Assembly: GCA_031987605.1 (NCBI GenBank)
Contig: DALZZF010000002.1
Location: 124,001-188,000 of the forward strand
Reading direction: 5' to 3'
DNA: 64,000 nt
Source of the DNA: JAFAGO01 sp031987605
GTDB lineage: Bacteria; Bacteroidota; Bacteroidia; Flavobacteriales; Weeksellaceae
Below the pieces are notes generated by a model, which saw only the letters and a list, made by a program, of their open reading frames with translations, ran no database searches and was not told the DNA's origin. Within the stretch, counting starts at the first letter, position 1; each line of letters begins with the position of its first letter. The position numbers and the translations under genes were made by a program. Positions 54,964 to 63,140 of this stretch are shown here, in pieces.

Positions 54964-56733
54964 ATGACAACGAAAGAAAAAATAGCGATTTTACGCACTA
55001 AAATGCAGGAAAAAGGCGTGGGAGCCTTTATTGTTTTTTCTGCAGATCCTCATATGAGCGAATATCTTCCTGACCAGTGGAAAGAAAGAACATGGATTTC
55101 CGGATTTACCGGATCTGCCGGATTTGTGGTGATTGGTCTGGAAAAAGCCGGACTTTGGACCGACGGCCGTTATTTTGTTCAGGCGCCAAAAGAACTGGAA
55201 GGTTCGGGAATTGATCTGATGAAAGACGGAATTGAAGGAACGCCCAACTATATCGACTGGATTATTTCTCAGGTTCCAAAAGGTGGAAAAGTGGCGGTAA
55301 ATGCATTGGCAACGTCTCACGTCAATTGGTCGGAACTGATTACAAAACTTGAAAAAGCAGGTATCGATTTGGTTGATATGCCTTTGCTGGATGAAATCTG
55401 GACTGATCGCGGAACACCTGAAAAACACTCCGTTTTTGTTCATCCTGTTGAAAGAGCCGGAAAATCAGTAAGCCAGAAACTTTTGGAAATCCGTCAGAAA
55501 ATAAATGATGCAGGAGCCACAATGCACATTATTTCCAGTTTGGATGATGTAGCGTGGACTTTGAATTTAAGAGGAAGCGATGTAGAATGTAATCCTGTAT
55601 TTATGGGATATATCGTGCTGACTTTGGACAATGCCATTCTGTTTGTAGATCTTGATAAACTGGATGTGGAAGCCCGTAAACAGTTGGATGAAGCAGAAGT
55701 GAAAATGGTTCCTTACGAAGAATTTTATCCATATTTGGAAACCGTTAAAAATCAAAATATTTTAGTTTCGCCAACTTCGAATCAGTCTATTTTTGAAACT
55801 TTGGAAAAAGATAATTCCTTTATCAAAGCCTCAGTTCCCGGAAATCTCATGAAGGCTGTAAAAAATGAAACCGAACTCAATGGTTTCAGAACGGTCATGG
55901 AAAGAGACGGTGTTGCCATGGTAAAATTCCTGTATTGGCTTACGCATAACGCAGGAAAAGAACCTTTAACCGAATATTCCATTGGTGAAAAACTAGCCGG
56001 TTTTCGTGCAGAAGGCAAAAACTTTGTGGGCGTAAGTTTCGGAACAATTGTCGGATATCAGCAGCATGCAGCGATTCCGCATTATTCCGCGAAAAAAGAG
56101 GGAAGTTTGGACGTGACGAATGAAGGAATTATCCTTGTGGATTCCGGTGGACAGTATCTGGAAGGAACAACCGATATTACCCGCACTTTGGCATTGGGCG
56201 AAGTTTCAGAAGAATTTAAAACCGATTACACTTTGGTGCTGAAAGGGATGATTGACCTTTGTACCGTGAAATTTCCGAAAGGCACACGCGGAAACCAATT
56301 AGATGCTATTGCGCGATTACCGCTTTGGATGAACAGCAAAGATTTCAACCACGGAACCGGACATGGAGTGGGAAGTTTTATGAATGTGCATGAAGGTCCG
56401 CAAAGTTTTCGCAAAGATTTGAACCCTACGGAACTTCAGCCGGGAATGGTACTTTCCGATGAACCGGGAATTTATATCGAAAACCAATACGGCATCCGCC
56501 ACGAAAATCTTTTGGCCGTTATTGAAGCCGAAGCCAATGATTTTGGAGTTTTCTATGAATTTGAAACGCTGACTTTCTGTCCGTTCTTCACCAATACTTT
56601 AAAAAAAGAACTGATGACTGAACCGGAAATCAACTGGCTGAATGCTTATCACAAAAAATGTGAAGAAAAAATAGGTCCGCATCTGGAAGGCGATGTAAAA
56701 TCGTGGTTCCTGGAATTGGTAAAACCTTTATAA
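54964..56733 (+). CDS. Xaa-Pro aminopeptidase (aminopeptidase P), M24 family
   Basis: The enzyme removes N-terminal residues preceding proline. The 589-residue, long eukaryote-like form has two creatinase-type N-terminal domains (GFTGSAGFVVIG, LWTDGRYFVQA) and a pita-bread catalytic domain. Metal ligands are seen in LVDSGGQYLEGTTDITRT (two Asp), FNHGTGHGVGSFMNVHEGP (His), SDEPGIYIE (Glu) and RHENLLAV (Glu). It has no signal; it is cytoplasmic. It is monocistronic with a terminator after the stop. Confidence 0.95.
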   Translation: MTTKEKIAILRTKMQEKGVGAFIVFSADPHMSEYLPDQWKERTWISGFTGSAGFVVIGLEKAGLWTDGRYFVQAPKELEGSGIDLMKDGIEGTPNYIDWIISQVPKGGKVAVNALATSHVNWSELITKLEKAGIDLVDMPLLDEIWTDRGTPEKHSVFVHPVERAGKSVSQKLLEIRQKINDAGATMHIISSLDDVAWTLNLRGSDVECNPVFMGYIVLTLDNAILFVDLDKLDVEARKQLDEAEVKMVPYEEFYPYLETVKNQNILVSPTSNQSIFETLEKDNSFIKASVPGNLMKAVKNETELNGFRTVMERDGVAMVKFLYWLTHNAGKEPLTEYSIGEKLAGFRAEGKNFVGVSFGTIVGYQQHAAIPHYSAKKEGSLDVTNEGIILVDSGGQYLEGTTDITRTLALGEVSEEFKTDYTLVLKGMIDLCTVKFPKGTRGNQLDAIARLPLWMNSKDFNHGTGHGVGSFMNVHEGPQSFRKDLNPTELQPGMVLSDEPGIYIENQYGIRHENLLAVIEAEANDFGVFYEFETLTFCPFFTNTLKKELMTEPEINWLNAYHKKCEEKIGPHLEGDVKSWFLELVKPL

Positions 56734-56741
56734 AATAGAAT

Positions 56742-56767
56742 AAAATGCCTCAACTGAGGCATTTTTT
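56742..56767. terminator. Bidirectional terminator between aminopeptidase P and the tail-tube gene
   Basis: AAAATGCCTC pairs with GAGGCATTTT over AACT and is flanked by A and T runs. It overlaps the last codons of the minus-strand gene by two bases. Confidence 0.88.
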
Positions 56768-57197
56768 ATATCGCTTCTACAGTCAGACCTTCGTGCGTGA
56801 TGATTAACGTTTCGGTTGCAAAAGCAGAATTATTTCCCACCAAAACTGGTCCCATATATTTCGTTGGAAAACAGTTGTGGAGTTTCCATACAATAATAGG
56901 TTCGTGGTTTTCGTTGAGGAGAGCAATCGTAAGATCCCGGCGTTCCACCTTACCAAATCTTCGGGTATTGATCCAGTTGTAAAAATCGTTATCGCCTTTA
57001 TGGATGTTTCTCTTTAAGGTGATATCCGAAAATTTCAGCAATCCCGGTGCTTTAATTTGGGATTCTTCCGGTGAATTTCCGTTACGGATGGCAATGGTTT
57101 CCAGTTCGATATCCAATCCGGAAATTTCTAAGAAATCAGTTCTGGTTCCGCCCCAGTTTACCTGAAAGTGGTAGCGGTTAATCAATTTTTGTGACAT
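56766..57197 (-). CDS. Orphan contractile-tail tube protein (T4 gp19-like)
   Basis: The 143 residues match the phage tail tube/T4 gp19 family in pattern: YHFQVNWGGTRTDFLEISGL, DITLKRNIHKGDNDFYNWIN, DLTIALLNENHEPIIVWKL and CFPTKYMGP. In phages and extracellular contractile injection systems this protein forms the inner tube. Here no sheath, baseplate, spike or AAA+ gene is near; neighbours are aminopeptidase P and pst genes. It may serve a remote injection system or be repurposed. The frame is intact. Confidence 0.85.
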   Translation of the reverse strand: MSQKLINRYHFQVNWGGTRTDFLEISGLDIELETIAIRNGNSPEESQIKAPGLLKFSDITLKRNIHKGDNDFYNWINTRRFGKVERRDLTIALLNENHEPIIVWKLHNCFPTKYMGPVLVGNNSAFATETLIITHEGLTVEAI

Positions 57198-57402
57198 AAT
57201 GGTTTTCAGTTTTATACGAAGTTATTTCTTTTTCCGGAAATACCATCATGCAAATCAAATTTCTATTTTATGATTGGGATACTTTTATGTTTTACAAATG
57301 AGCAATAACTAATCATCAATAAGAAATATAAAAATATCAATGAATTCGATTAATCAGGACTAAATGTTGAAGAAGCATTTATCCACATCAAGAAAAATTC
57401 CT

Positions 57403-58197
57403 TTATCCGAAATGTCCGCCGATATAATTTTGGGTCATTTCATTTTGAGGATTATTGAAAATTTGTTCAGTTTCGCCTTCTTCCATAATTTCGCCCAGAT
57501 ACATAAACACGGTTTTATCGGCAACGCGCTGTGCCTGCTGCATATTATGTGTTACAATAATGATGGTATACTGTTCTTTTAATTGATGAATCAGTTCCTC
57601 AATTTTCAGTGTTGAAATCGGATCGAGTGCAGAGCAGGGCTCATCCATCAAAATAACTTCCGGGCGCAAAGCCACTGTTCTGGCAATGCATAAGCGTTGT
57701 TGCTGTCCGCCGGAAAGCCGGGTTGCAGGCTTGTTCAGATCGTCTTTTACTTCGTCCCACAGAAATGCTTCTTCAAGTGCTTTTTGCACGGTTTCATGAT
57801 TGGCGGGGAGATTATTGATTTTTAAACCGTAAGTGATATTATCATAAATGCTTTTCGGAAAAGGGTTTGCTTTCTGAAACACCATGCCGACTCTTCGCCG
57901 GATATCCGTTACTTCAATGTCTTTTGCGTAAATATCTTTTTCATCGAGAAGAATTTTTCCTTCAATTCTGCAATCGGGATAAAGATCATGCATCCGGTTG
58001 AAACAACGCAGCAAAGTACTTTTCCCACAACCGGACGGACCGATAAGGGCTGTTACCTGTTTTTCCGGAAATTCAACGCTGACGTTTTTCAGAACCTGCT
58101 TGGTTCCGAACCATAAATTCAGATGCTCAGCTGAAAGTTTTGTATGGGTATTCACGGCTTTTTTTATTTCCAAAAGAGGTTCTTTTAATTGTTCCAT
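57403..58197 (-). CDS. pstB: Phosphate ABC transporter ATP-binding protein
   Basis: The 264-residue ATPase has Walker A GPSGCGKSTLLRCFNRMHDL, MVFQKANPFPKSIYDNI, signature LSGGQQQRLCIART, Walker B VILMDEPCSALDP and switch VTHNMQQAQRVAD. FNRM and QKPNPFP-like motifs are specific to PstB. It is the last visible gene of pstSCAB. No phoU follows; the next gene on this strand is the tail-tube gene after 205 bases. Confidence 0.97.
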   Translation of the reverse strand: MEQLKEPLLEIKKAVNTHTKLSAEHLNLWFGTKQVLKNVSVEFPEKQVTALIGPSGCGKSTLLRCFNRMHDLYPDCRIEGKILLDEKDIYAKDIEVTDIRRRVGMVFQKANPFPKSIYDNITYGLKINNLPANHETVQKALEEAFLWDEVKDDLNKPATRLSGGQQQRLCIARTVALRPEVILMDEPCSALDPISTLKIEELIHQLKEQYTIIIVTHNMQQAQRVADKTVFMYLGEIMEEGETEQIFNNPQNEMTQNYIGGHFG

Positions 58198-58233
58198 GTA
58201 ATTTACATTAAAATTTTAAATGGTCGCTTTACC

Positions 58234-59094
58234 TTAATTCACTTCTTCTTTCCGGTATTTGTATCGGATATAAAACGCTCCGAGATTCATCAAAAATACC
58301 ACAACAATCAGCACCAGTGCAGTTCCGTAAGCAATCGGACGAACTTCCTCAATCGACTGATGCTGCGTGGAAAGCATATATAAATGATAAGGCAAAGCCA
58401 TAAATTCCTGATTGGGGCTGCCAAAAGCGTTGGTAATATAAAACGCCGCTCCCGTAAATAAAATCGGTGCCGTTTCTCCTGCAGCTCTTGAAAGCGTGAG
58501 AACCACTCCTGTTAAAATTCCCGGCATTGAAGAGGGCAGCACCACATCTTTAATCGATTCAAATTTTGTGGCTCCTATACCTAATGCTGCTTCGCGCATA
58601 CTTGCCGGAATTCGCAGCAGGGCTTCTTCTGTTGTCGTGATGATATACGGCAACGAAAGCAATCCCAAAGTTAAACCTGCTGAAAGTGTTGAAGTCCCAA
58701 AATGAAGTGCTTGAACAAATAATGCCAGTCCAAATAATCCGTAAATAATGGAAGGCACTCCGGAAAGATTTCGGATTGATGCCCGGATGGTTTTGGTTAG
58801 CCATGTATTTTCGGCATATTCATTCAGGTAAATTGCGCAGCAAATTCCAAACGGAATGGAAAATAAAGCCGTAATTAAAGTTAAAAAAACCGTTCCGATA
58901 ATCGGGGTTAAAATTCCACCTTTGGTCATTCCGTCTGTCGGAAGCTGTGAAATAAAATCCCAGGAAATCACCGAAATTCCTTTGCTGAAAATATCATACA
59001 GAATCACAATCAGAAAAAAGCAAACCAATCCTGTGCAAAGCAGGAGTGTTCCCCATTCAATAACGGGAGTGAGTTTTTTAAGTTTAAGCGGCAT
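58234..59094 (-). CDS. pstA: Phosphate ABC transporter permease PstA
   Basis: I start at ATG 59094 (MPLKLKKLTPVIEWG), giving 286 residues; an ATG at 59130 would overlap pstC by 47 bases. It has six predicted helices and the permease loop REAALGIGATKFESIKDVVLP. It is in the inner membrane. It overlaps pstC by 11 bases and precedes pstB by 36. Confidence 0.94.
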   Translation of the reverse strand: MPLKLKKLTPVIEWGTLLLCTGLVCFFLIVILYDIFSKGISVISWDFISQLPTDGMTKGGILTPIIGTVFLTLITALFSIPFGICCAIYLNEYAENTWLTKTIRASIRNLSGVPSIIYGLFGLALFVQALHFGTSTLSAGLTLGLLSLPYIITTTEEALLRIPASMREAALGIGATKFESIKDVVLPSSMPGILTGVVLTLSRAAGETAPILFTGAAFYITNAFGSPNQEFMALPYHLYMLSTQHQSIEEVRPIAYGTALVLIVVVFLMNLGAFYIRYKYRKEEVN

Positions 59095-59974
59095 GGTATT
59101 TTCTAAAACGGTTAATAAAATATTCCCCAACTAAATTGGCGATTAATGTCATGAAAAACAAAACGATGGCAATGGCAAAAAGTGCGTAATAATGCGTCGT
59201 CTGATACGGTACTTCTCCCATTTCGATGGCGATGGTTGCGGTAATGGTTTTCACGGAATCAAAGAATCCTTTCGGAAAAATGGAGGCATTTCCGGTAGCC
59301 ATTAAAACCGTCATTGTTTCGCCAATCGCTCTTCCTAAACCCAACATTACGGCAGCAATAATTCCGGGAGCTGCAGCAGGAATGGTTACTTTTCTCAATG
59401 TTTGCCATCTTGATGCGCCCAAACCGTAACTGGCTTCCCGATAGGTTTGCGGAACGGAATGTATGGCATCTTCAGAAATGGTAATAATGGTCGGAAGTGC
59501 CATTATGGCAAGTAAAATGGCACCATTTAGTGCATTGAGACCATTTGGAAGATTGTTGAGTTCCGCAATCTGAGGGCCTACCAAAACAATTCCCAGAAAA
59601 CCAATCACAACTGATGGAACAGCGGCAAGCATTTCTATGGTAGGTTTCAGGAAGTTTTTCAGTCGTGTTCCCGCATATTCCGAGATGAAGGCAGCGGTTC
59701 CGATTCCTAACGGAATTGCGATCAGCATTGCGCCAAATGATACCAAACTTGTGCTGGCAATCAGAGGTAAAATTCCGTATTCCGGTTCGGCAGCGGTAGG
59801 ATTCCATTCGCTTCCGGTAATAAAATCAATGGGGGAAACTTTGAGGAAAAATGCAATGGCATTGTACAAAAGCATAAAGAAAATTCCGCCCAAAAGTGCC
59901 AATACCAAAAATCCTGTGGATTTAAAGATCACTTTAAAAAGAGTGTCGATAAATATTCGTTTTTTGTACTGCAT
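59084..59974 (-). CDS. pstC: Phosphate ABC transporter permease PstC
   Basis: The 296-residue permease has helices from about residue 18 onward and the loop EASYGLGASRWQTLRKVTIP that docks on PstB. PLGIGTAAFISEYAG and AAVPSVVIGFLGIVLVGP are typical of PstC. It lies 4 bases after pstS in the inner membrane. Confidence 0.95.
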   Translation of the reverse strand: MQYKKRIFIDTLFKVIFKSTGFLVLALLGGIFFMLLYNAIAFFLKVSPIDFITGSEWNPTAAEPEYGILPLIASTSLVSFGAMLIAIPLGIGTAAFISEYAGTRLKNFLKPTIEMLAAVPSVVIGFLGIVLVGPQIAELNNLPNGLNALNGAILLAIMALPTIITISEDAIHSVPQTYREASYGLGASRWQTLRKVTIPAAAPGIIAAVMLGLGRAIGETMTVLMATGNASIFPKGFFDSVKTITATIAIEMGEVPYQTTHYYALFAIAIVLFFMTLIANLVGEYFINRFRKYHAA

Positions 59975-59978
59975 ATTT

Positions 59979-60824
59979 TTATTTATTAATCAAGTAATAC
60001 CCTGAATTCTGGATGATATTCCTTCCTCGCCCTTTCGTTTCATACTCAATAAAAGGTTCTACTTTTTGCCAAGATTTTTCCGGAATAAACTGGTAAAGCG
60101 GACGCTGGAAAAAATAAAGTCTTTTCTGTATGGCTTCCCGATCAAGCGGAGAAATGGCGGTAGAATCGGCGTGATTTTTTATTTTGAGTACTTTGATGCC
60201 TTTATTGGCGGATATTTCCTTGGAAATATAGCCTGCACCTACATATCCGATTCCGGATTTATCAATTTTTATTCCTTCGAGAATTTGGGCATTTCCGGTC
60301 ATTTCTTTTGCCGTAGGGCTGTATTCGATGCCGAGTTTTTTCTTTACGAAAGAATAAGTTCCGGAACTGCTTTGTCGTCCGTAAATATTTACGGGAAGCT
60401 CAACTCCGGACACGGGTTTCCAGGAAGTGAAAGTGCCGTTTAGCAGTTTTCCCAAAGTTTGGATGTCGATTTCGTTTATAGGATTTTGATCGCTTACTAC
60501 AAAAGCCGTGGCATCTTCTGCAAAAACAACGGTTCTTATATCGATTTTTTTATCTCTGAACATCTGAATTTCCTCATTGGTCAACGGTCGTGAAGAATTG
60601 GCAATATCGGCCTGTCCGTTCAGTAAAGAGGTAATGCCTAACCCTGAACCTCCGCCGGAAATGGCAATACTGAACGAAGGATCAATTTTATTGAACTGCT
60701 CCGCAAGATTCACGGCAAGATTCACTTCGGTATCGGAACCTTTCATTTTTATGGTATGATTGCTATCTGTACAGGAAATTACAGTAGAAAAGAGGAATGC
60801 TGGTAAAAACCAAATGGACTTCAT
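59979..60824 (-). CDS. pstS: Phosphate-binding lipoprotein PstS
   Basis: The 281-residue protein has a lipoprotein signal (FSTVISC). Phosphate-site motifs are MKGSDTEVNLAVNLAEQF, ISGGGSGLGITSLLNGQADIA and GRQSSSGTYSFVKKKLG. It captures phosphate in the periplasm for PstCAB. The first gene of the operon; upstream of it no Pho-box rule for this group is known to me, so none is annotated. Confidence 0.94.
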   Translation of the reverse strand: MKSIWFLPAFLFSTVISCTDSNHTIKMKGSDTEVNLAVNLAEQFNKIDPSFSIAISGGGSGLGITSLLNGQADIANSSRPLTNEEIQMFRDKKIDIRTVVFAEDATAFVVSDQNPINEIDIQTLGKLLNGTFTSWKPVSGVELPVNIYGRQSSSGTYSFVKKKLGIEYSPTAKEMTGNAQILEGIKIDKSGIGYVGAGYISKEISANKGIKVLKIKNHADSTAISPLDREAIQKRLYFFQRPLYQFIPEKSWQKVEPFIEYETKGRGRNIIQNSGYYLINK

Positions 60825-60981
60825 TGTTTTATTATTTCACCATTGTTGCAAATGTACCGCTGTAAAATGAATTTATATCCAATACTTATATTACATTAAA
60901 GTTAATTCTTAATTTGATTCGATTATTTTTTTTAAAAATCTTAAGTAATTGATTTAGTATGAGTTAAATGAATGAATTGGG

Positions 60982-61108
60982 TCGGGCTTTAGCCCGATGT
61001 CAAAATTTTTTCCTCTCCATAAGGCTTTAGCCAAAATCTATTTTAAGTTTTGGCTAAAGCCAATCAACAAATTCCTTTCTAAAATGGGCTAAAGCCCATT
61101 CCTATTGA
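60982..61108. repeat. Intergenic repeat, GGCTTTAGCC family, copy 3 (fullest)
   Basis: It carries hairpins CGGGCTTTAGCCCG, AAGGCTTTAGCC...GGCTAAAGCC and ATGGGCTAAAGCCCAT in a row. The left half matches 7611-7672; the right end matches 16201-16268. It lies between pstS and mnmE, pointing away from both. Confidence 0.7.
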
Positions 61109-61324
61109 TATTTTTATAATCTCTAATCACTAAAATCAGGTTGTGATGTGAACGAGATAGGTGCTTTTTTGTATTTTAAACTTACTTTGAACCAGGACAC
61201 GGCTCTCATAGCCCTGATTGAACGGCATGTTTGAGCTCTTTTTGCCGCAAAGGTTTGGTGCTGAGGCAAAAAAGCGAGTAGTGAAAGCAGGTTCCCGGCT
61301 TCCCAAAAATGCTGAAAAAACACG

Positions 61325-61332
61325 TAACTTTG
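61325..61332 (+). promoter_or_regulatory. -7 box TAACTTTG abutting the mnmE start
   Basis: It is an exact TAnnTTTG match ending 5 bases before the ATG at 61338. If used, transcription would begin at or next to the A of the ATG, giving a leaderless mRNA. Confidence 0.5.
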
Positions 61333-61337
61333 CCGCT

Positions 61338-62894
61338 ATGAATCAGGATACCATTTGTGCACTTGCCACGGCTAACGGAATTGGCGCGATCGGAATTATA
61401 CGCGTTTCGGGGGAACATTCTTTTGAAATCGTGAACCGTATTTTTGAAGGGAAAGACCTGACGAAAGTGAAATCGCATACGGTGCATTACGGGTTTATTG
61501 TGGAAACTGAGATGCGAGATGTGAGACATGAGACACGAAATTCTAAAACCGAGAATCAAGAGCAAAGTAAAAAGGGTCAGGTGGATGAAACCGTCATTGC
61601 TAGCGAAGCGAAGCCATCTCAAGTAAGGGAAAAATCCATTACAAACGGATTGCTTCACTCGGATTGCAATGACAGTGAAATTATTGATGAGGTGATGGTT
61701 TCGGTTTTTAAAGCTCCCAAGACTTTTACCACGGAAAATTCGGTGGAAATTTCGTTTCACGGTTCGCCGTTTATTGCGAAAAGAATTCTGGAAGTTTTGA
61801 TTAAAAACGGTGCAAGAATGGCGAAAGCAGGGGAGTTTACCATGCGCGCCTTTATGAACGGAAGAATTGATCTTTCACAAGCCGAATCCATCGCTGATCT
61901 GATCGCTTCTGAAAACGAGGCCTCCAGAAAAGTGGCATTGAATCAATTAAAAGGCGGAATTTCAAGGGAAATTTTGGTTTTGAGAGGAGATTTGCTGAAT
62001 TTTACTTCATTAATAGAATTAGAACTCGATTTTGCAGAGGAAGATGTGGAATTTGCAGACAGAAGTGCGTTGAAGAACTTGCTTTCAAAACTGAAGTCTA
62101 AGATTTCGGATCTTATTTCGAGTTTCCAGTATGGAAATGCGATTAAAAACGGAATTGATGTGGCGATTATCGGGAAACCCAACGCAGGAAAATCAACGCT
62201 GCTGAATGCTTTGCTGAAAGAAGATCGCGCCATTGTTTCGGATATTGCGGGAACCACAAGGGATACGATTGAAGAAGTGTTACATATTCAGGGAAATGCC
62301 TTCCGATTTATCGACACCGCCGGAATCCGTGATACCACCGATACCATTGAAGCCATCGGCGTGAAAAAAGCAAAAGAAAAAATTGGCACCGCGAAAATTT
62401 TGCTGTACCTGTATGATGAATGGGATTCGCAACCTGATGAAGTGATCGATTTTGTAAAAGAATTTTACCGCAAAGACCTGAAAATTATCCTGCTTCACAA
62501 TAAAACCGATCTTACGGATTTCCGCATCAATAATGCTTTTGATGAAGAATTGAAAATGGTTTTGTTTCCGTATTTTGCACAGTCCATTATTCCGATTTCA
62601 GCACGCGACGGAAAAGGAATTCCTGAACTGATTTCTGAATTGACCTCCTATTTAGAACGCTTAAAAGGCGAAGAACACAACACCGTGATTACCAATCAGC
62701 GTCATTACGAGGCCTTACAAAAATCATTGGATTCCATCACCAAAGTAGAAGAAGCAGTCAATTCCAATATCACCACAGAACTGCTTTCCTATGAACTTCG
62801 CAACGCCCTTGAAAATCTGGGTGAAATTTCCGGCGAGTTTACCAATGATGAAGTGTTGGGGAATATTTTTTCTAAGTTTTGCATTGGAAAATAA
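61338..62894 (+). CDS. mnmE: tRNA modification GTPase MnmE with a large insertion
   Basis: With MnmG this GTPase makes cmnm5U34 in tRNA. I start at ATG 61338 (MNQDTICALATANGIGAIG), giving 518 residues against ~455-465 usual. The folate-binding N-domain has GEFTMRAFMNGRIDLSQAE. The G domain has GKPNAGKSTLLNALL, IAGTTRDT, DTAG and NKTD, and the tail ends in CIGK with the conserved Cys. The extra ~50 residues lie at about 58-113, after VHYGFIVET and before EIIDEVMVSVF, a strand-to-strand turn that is short in E. coli MnmE. A palindromic repeat and a heptamer repeat encode them. All motifs and the frame are intact, so it is probably functional. Confidence 0.95.
   Translation: MNQDTICALATANGIGAIGIIRVSGEHSFEIVNRIFEGKDLTKVKSHTVHYGFIVETEMRDVRHETRNSKTENQEQSKKGQVDETVIASEAKPSQVREKSITNGLLHSDCNDSEIIDEVMVSVFKAPKTFTTENSVEISFHGSPFIAKRILEVLIKNGARMAKAGEFTMRAFMNGRIDLSQAESIADLIASENEASRKVALNQLKGGISREILVLRGDLLNFTSLIELELDFAEEDVEFADRSALKNLLSKLKSKISDLISSFQYGNAIKNGIDVAIIGKPNAGKSTLLNALLKEDRAIVSDIAGTTRDTIEEVLHIQGNAFRFIDTAGIRDTTDTIEAIGVKKAKEKIGTAKILLYLYDEWDSQPDEVIDFVKEFYRKDLKIILLHNKTDLTDFRINNAFDEELKMVLFPYFAQSIIPISARDGKGIPELISELTSYLERLKGEEHNTVITNQRHYEALQKSLDSITKVEEAVNSNITTELLSYELRNALENLGEISGEFTNDEVLGNIFSKFCIGK
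61509..61536 (+). repeat. Heptanucleotide tandem repeat inside mnmE
   Basis: Four 7-base units GAGATGC, GAGATGT, GAGACAT and GAGACAC lie in the inserted segment and encode about MRDVRHET. The unit length is not a multiple of three. Confidence 0.75.
61593..61673. repeat. 81-bp palindromic element inserted in frame in mnmE
   Basis: It starts GTCATTGCTAGCGAAGCG and ends GGATTGCAATGAC; the ends are imperfect inverted repeats. It begins exactly at codon 86 and spans 27 codons (VIASEAKPSQ...CND), adding a peptide without breaking the frame. A related fragment lies at 15866-15907. Confidence 0.85.
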
Positions 62895-63055
62895 ATTTGT
62901 TTTTAAAGCAAAGACAATCAGAATGATATCATTGTGTGGTTAATCTATTTTTGATACTTTCTTTATGCATTATCTATACTTATGATATGCTTTTGCATGG
63001 CTTAGTCCTGCTCCCAATACATGCGCTTGCACCTCTGATTTTATTGAGTAAAAAT

Positions 63056-63138
63056 AGCCCACGCCGTTGTATATACCTGTGGGTATTTAGTGAGTGTTCA
63101 CGACCTCACCCTACGGGTGTACAAGCACCCTCTTTTTT
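63056..63138 (-). ncRNA. Hairpin-rich stretch after the TnpB-like gene, possible guide-RNA scaffold or IS end
   Basis: Read after the TnpB-like stop (minus strand), three stems follow: GGGTG/CACCC (63115-63130), GTGAG/CTCAC (63090-63109) and CCCAC/GTGGG (63058-63083). In IS605-type elements a structured noncoding RNA spans the tnpB 3' end and the right end. On the + strand the first stem followed by CTTTTTTT also looks like a terminator. RNA function is an inference. Confidence 0.35.
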
Positions 63139-63140
63139 TA

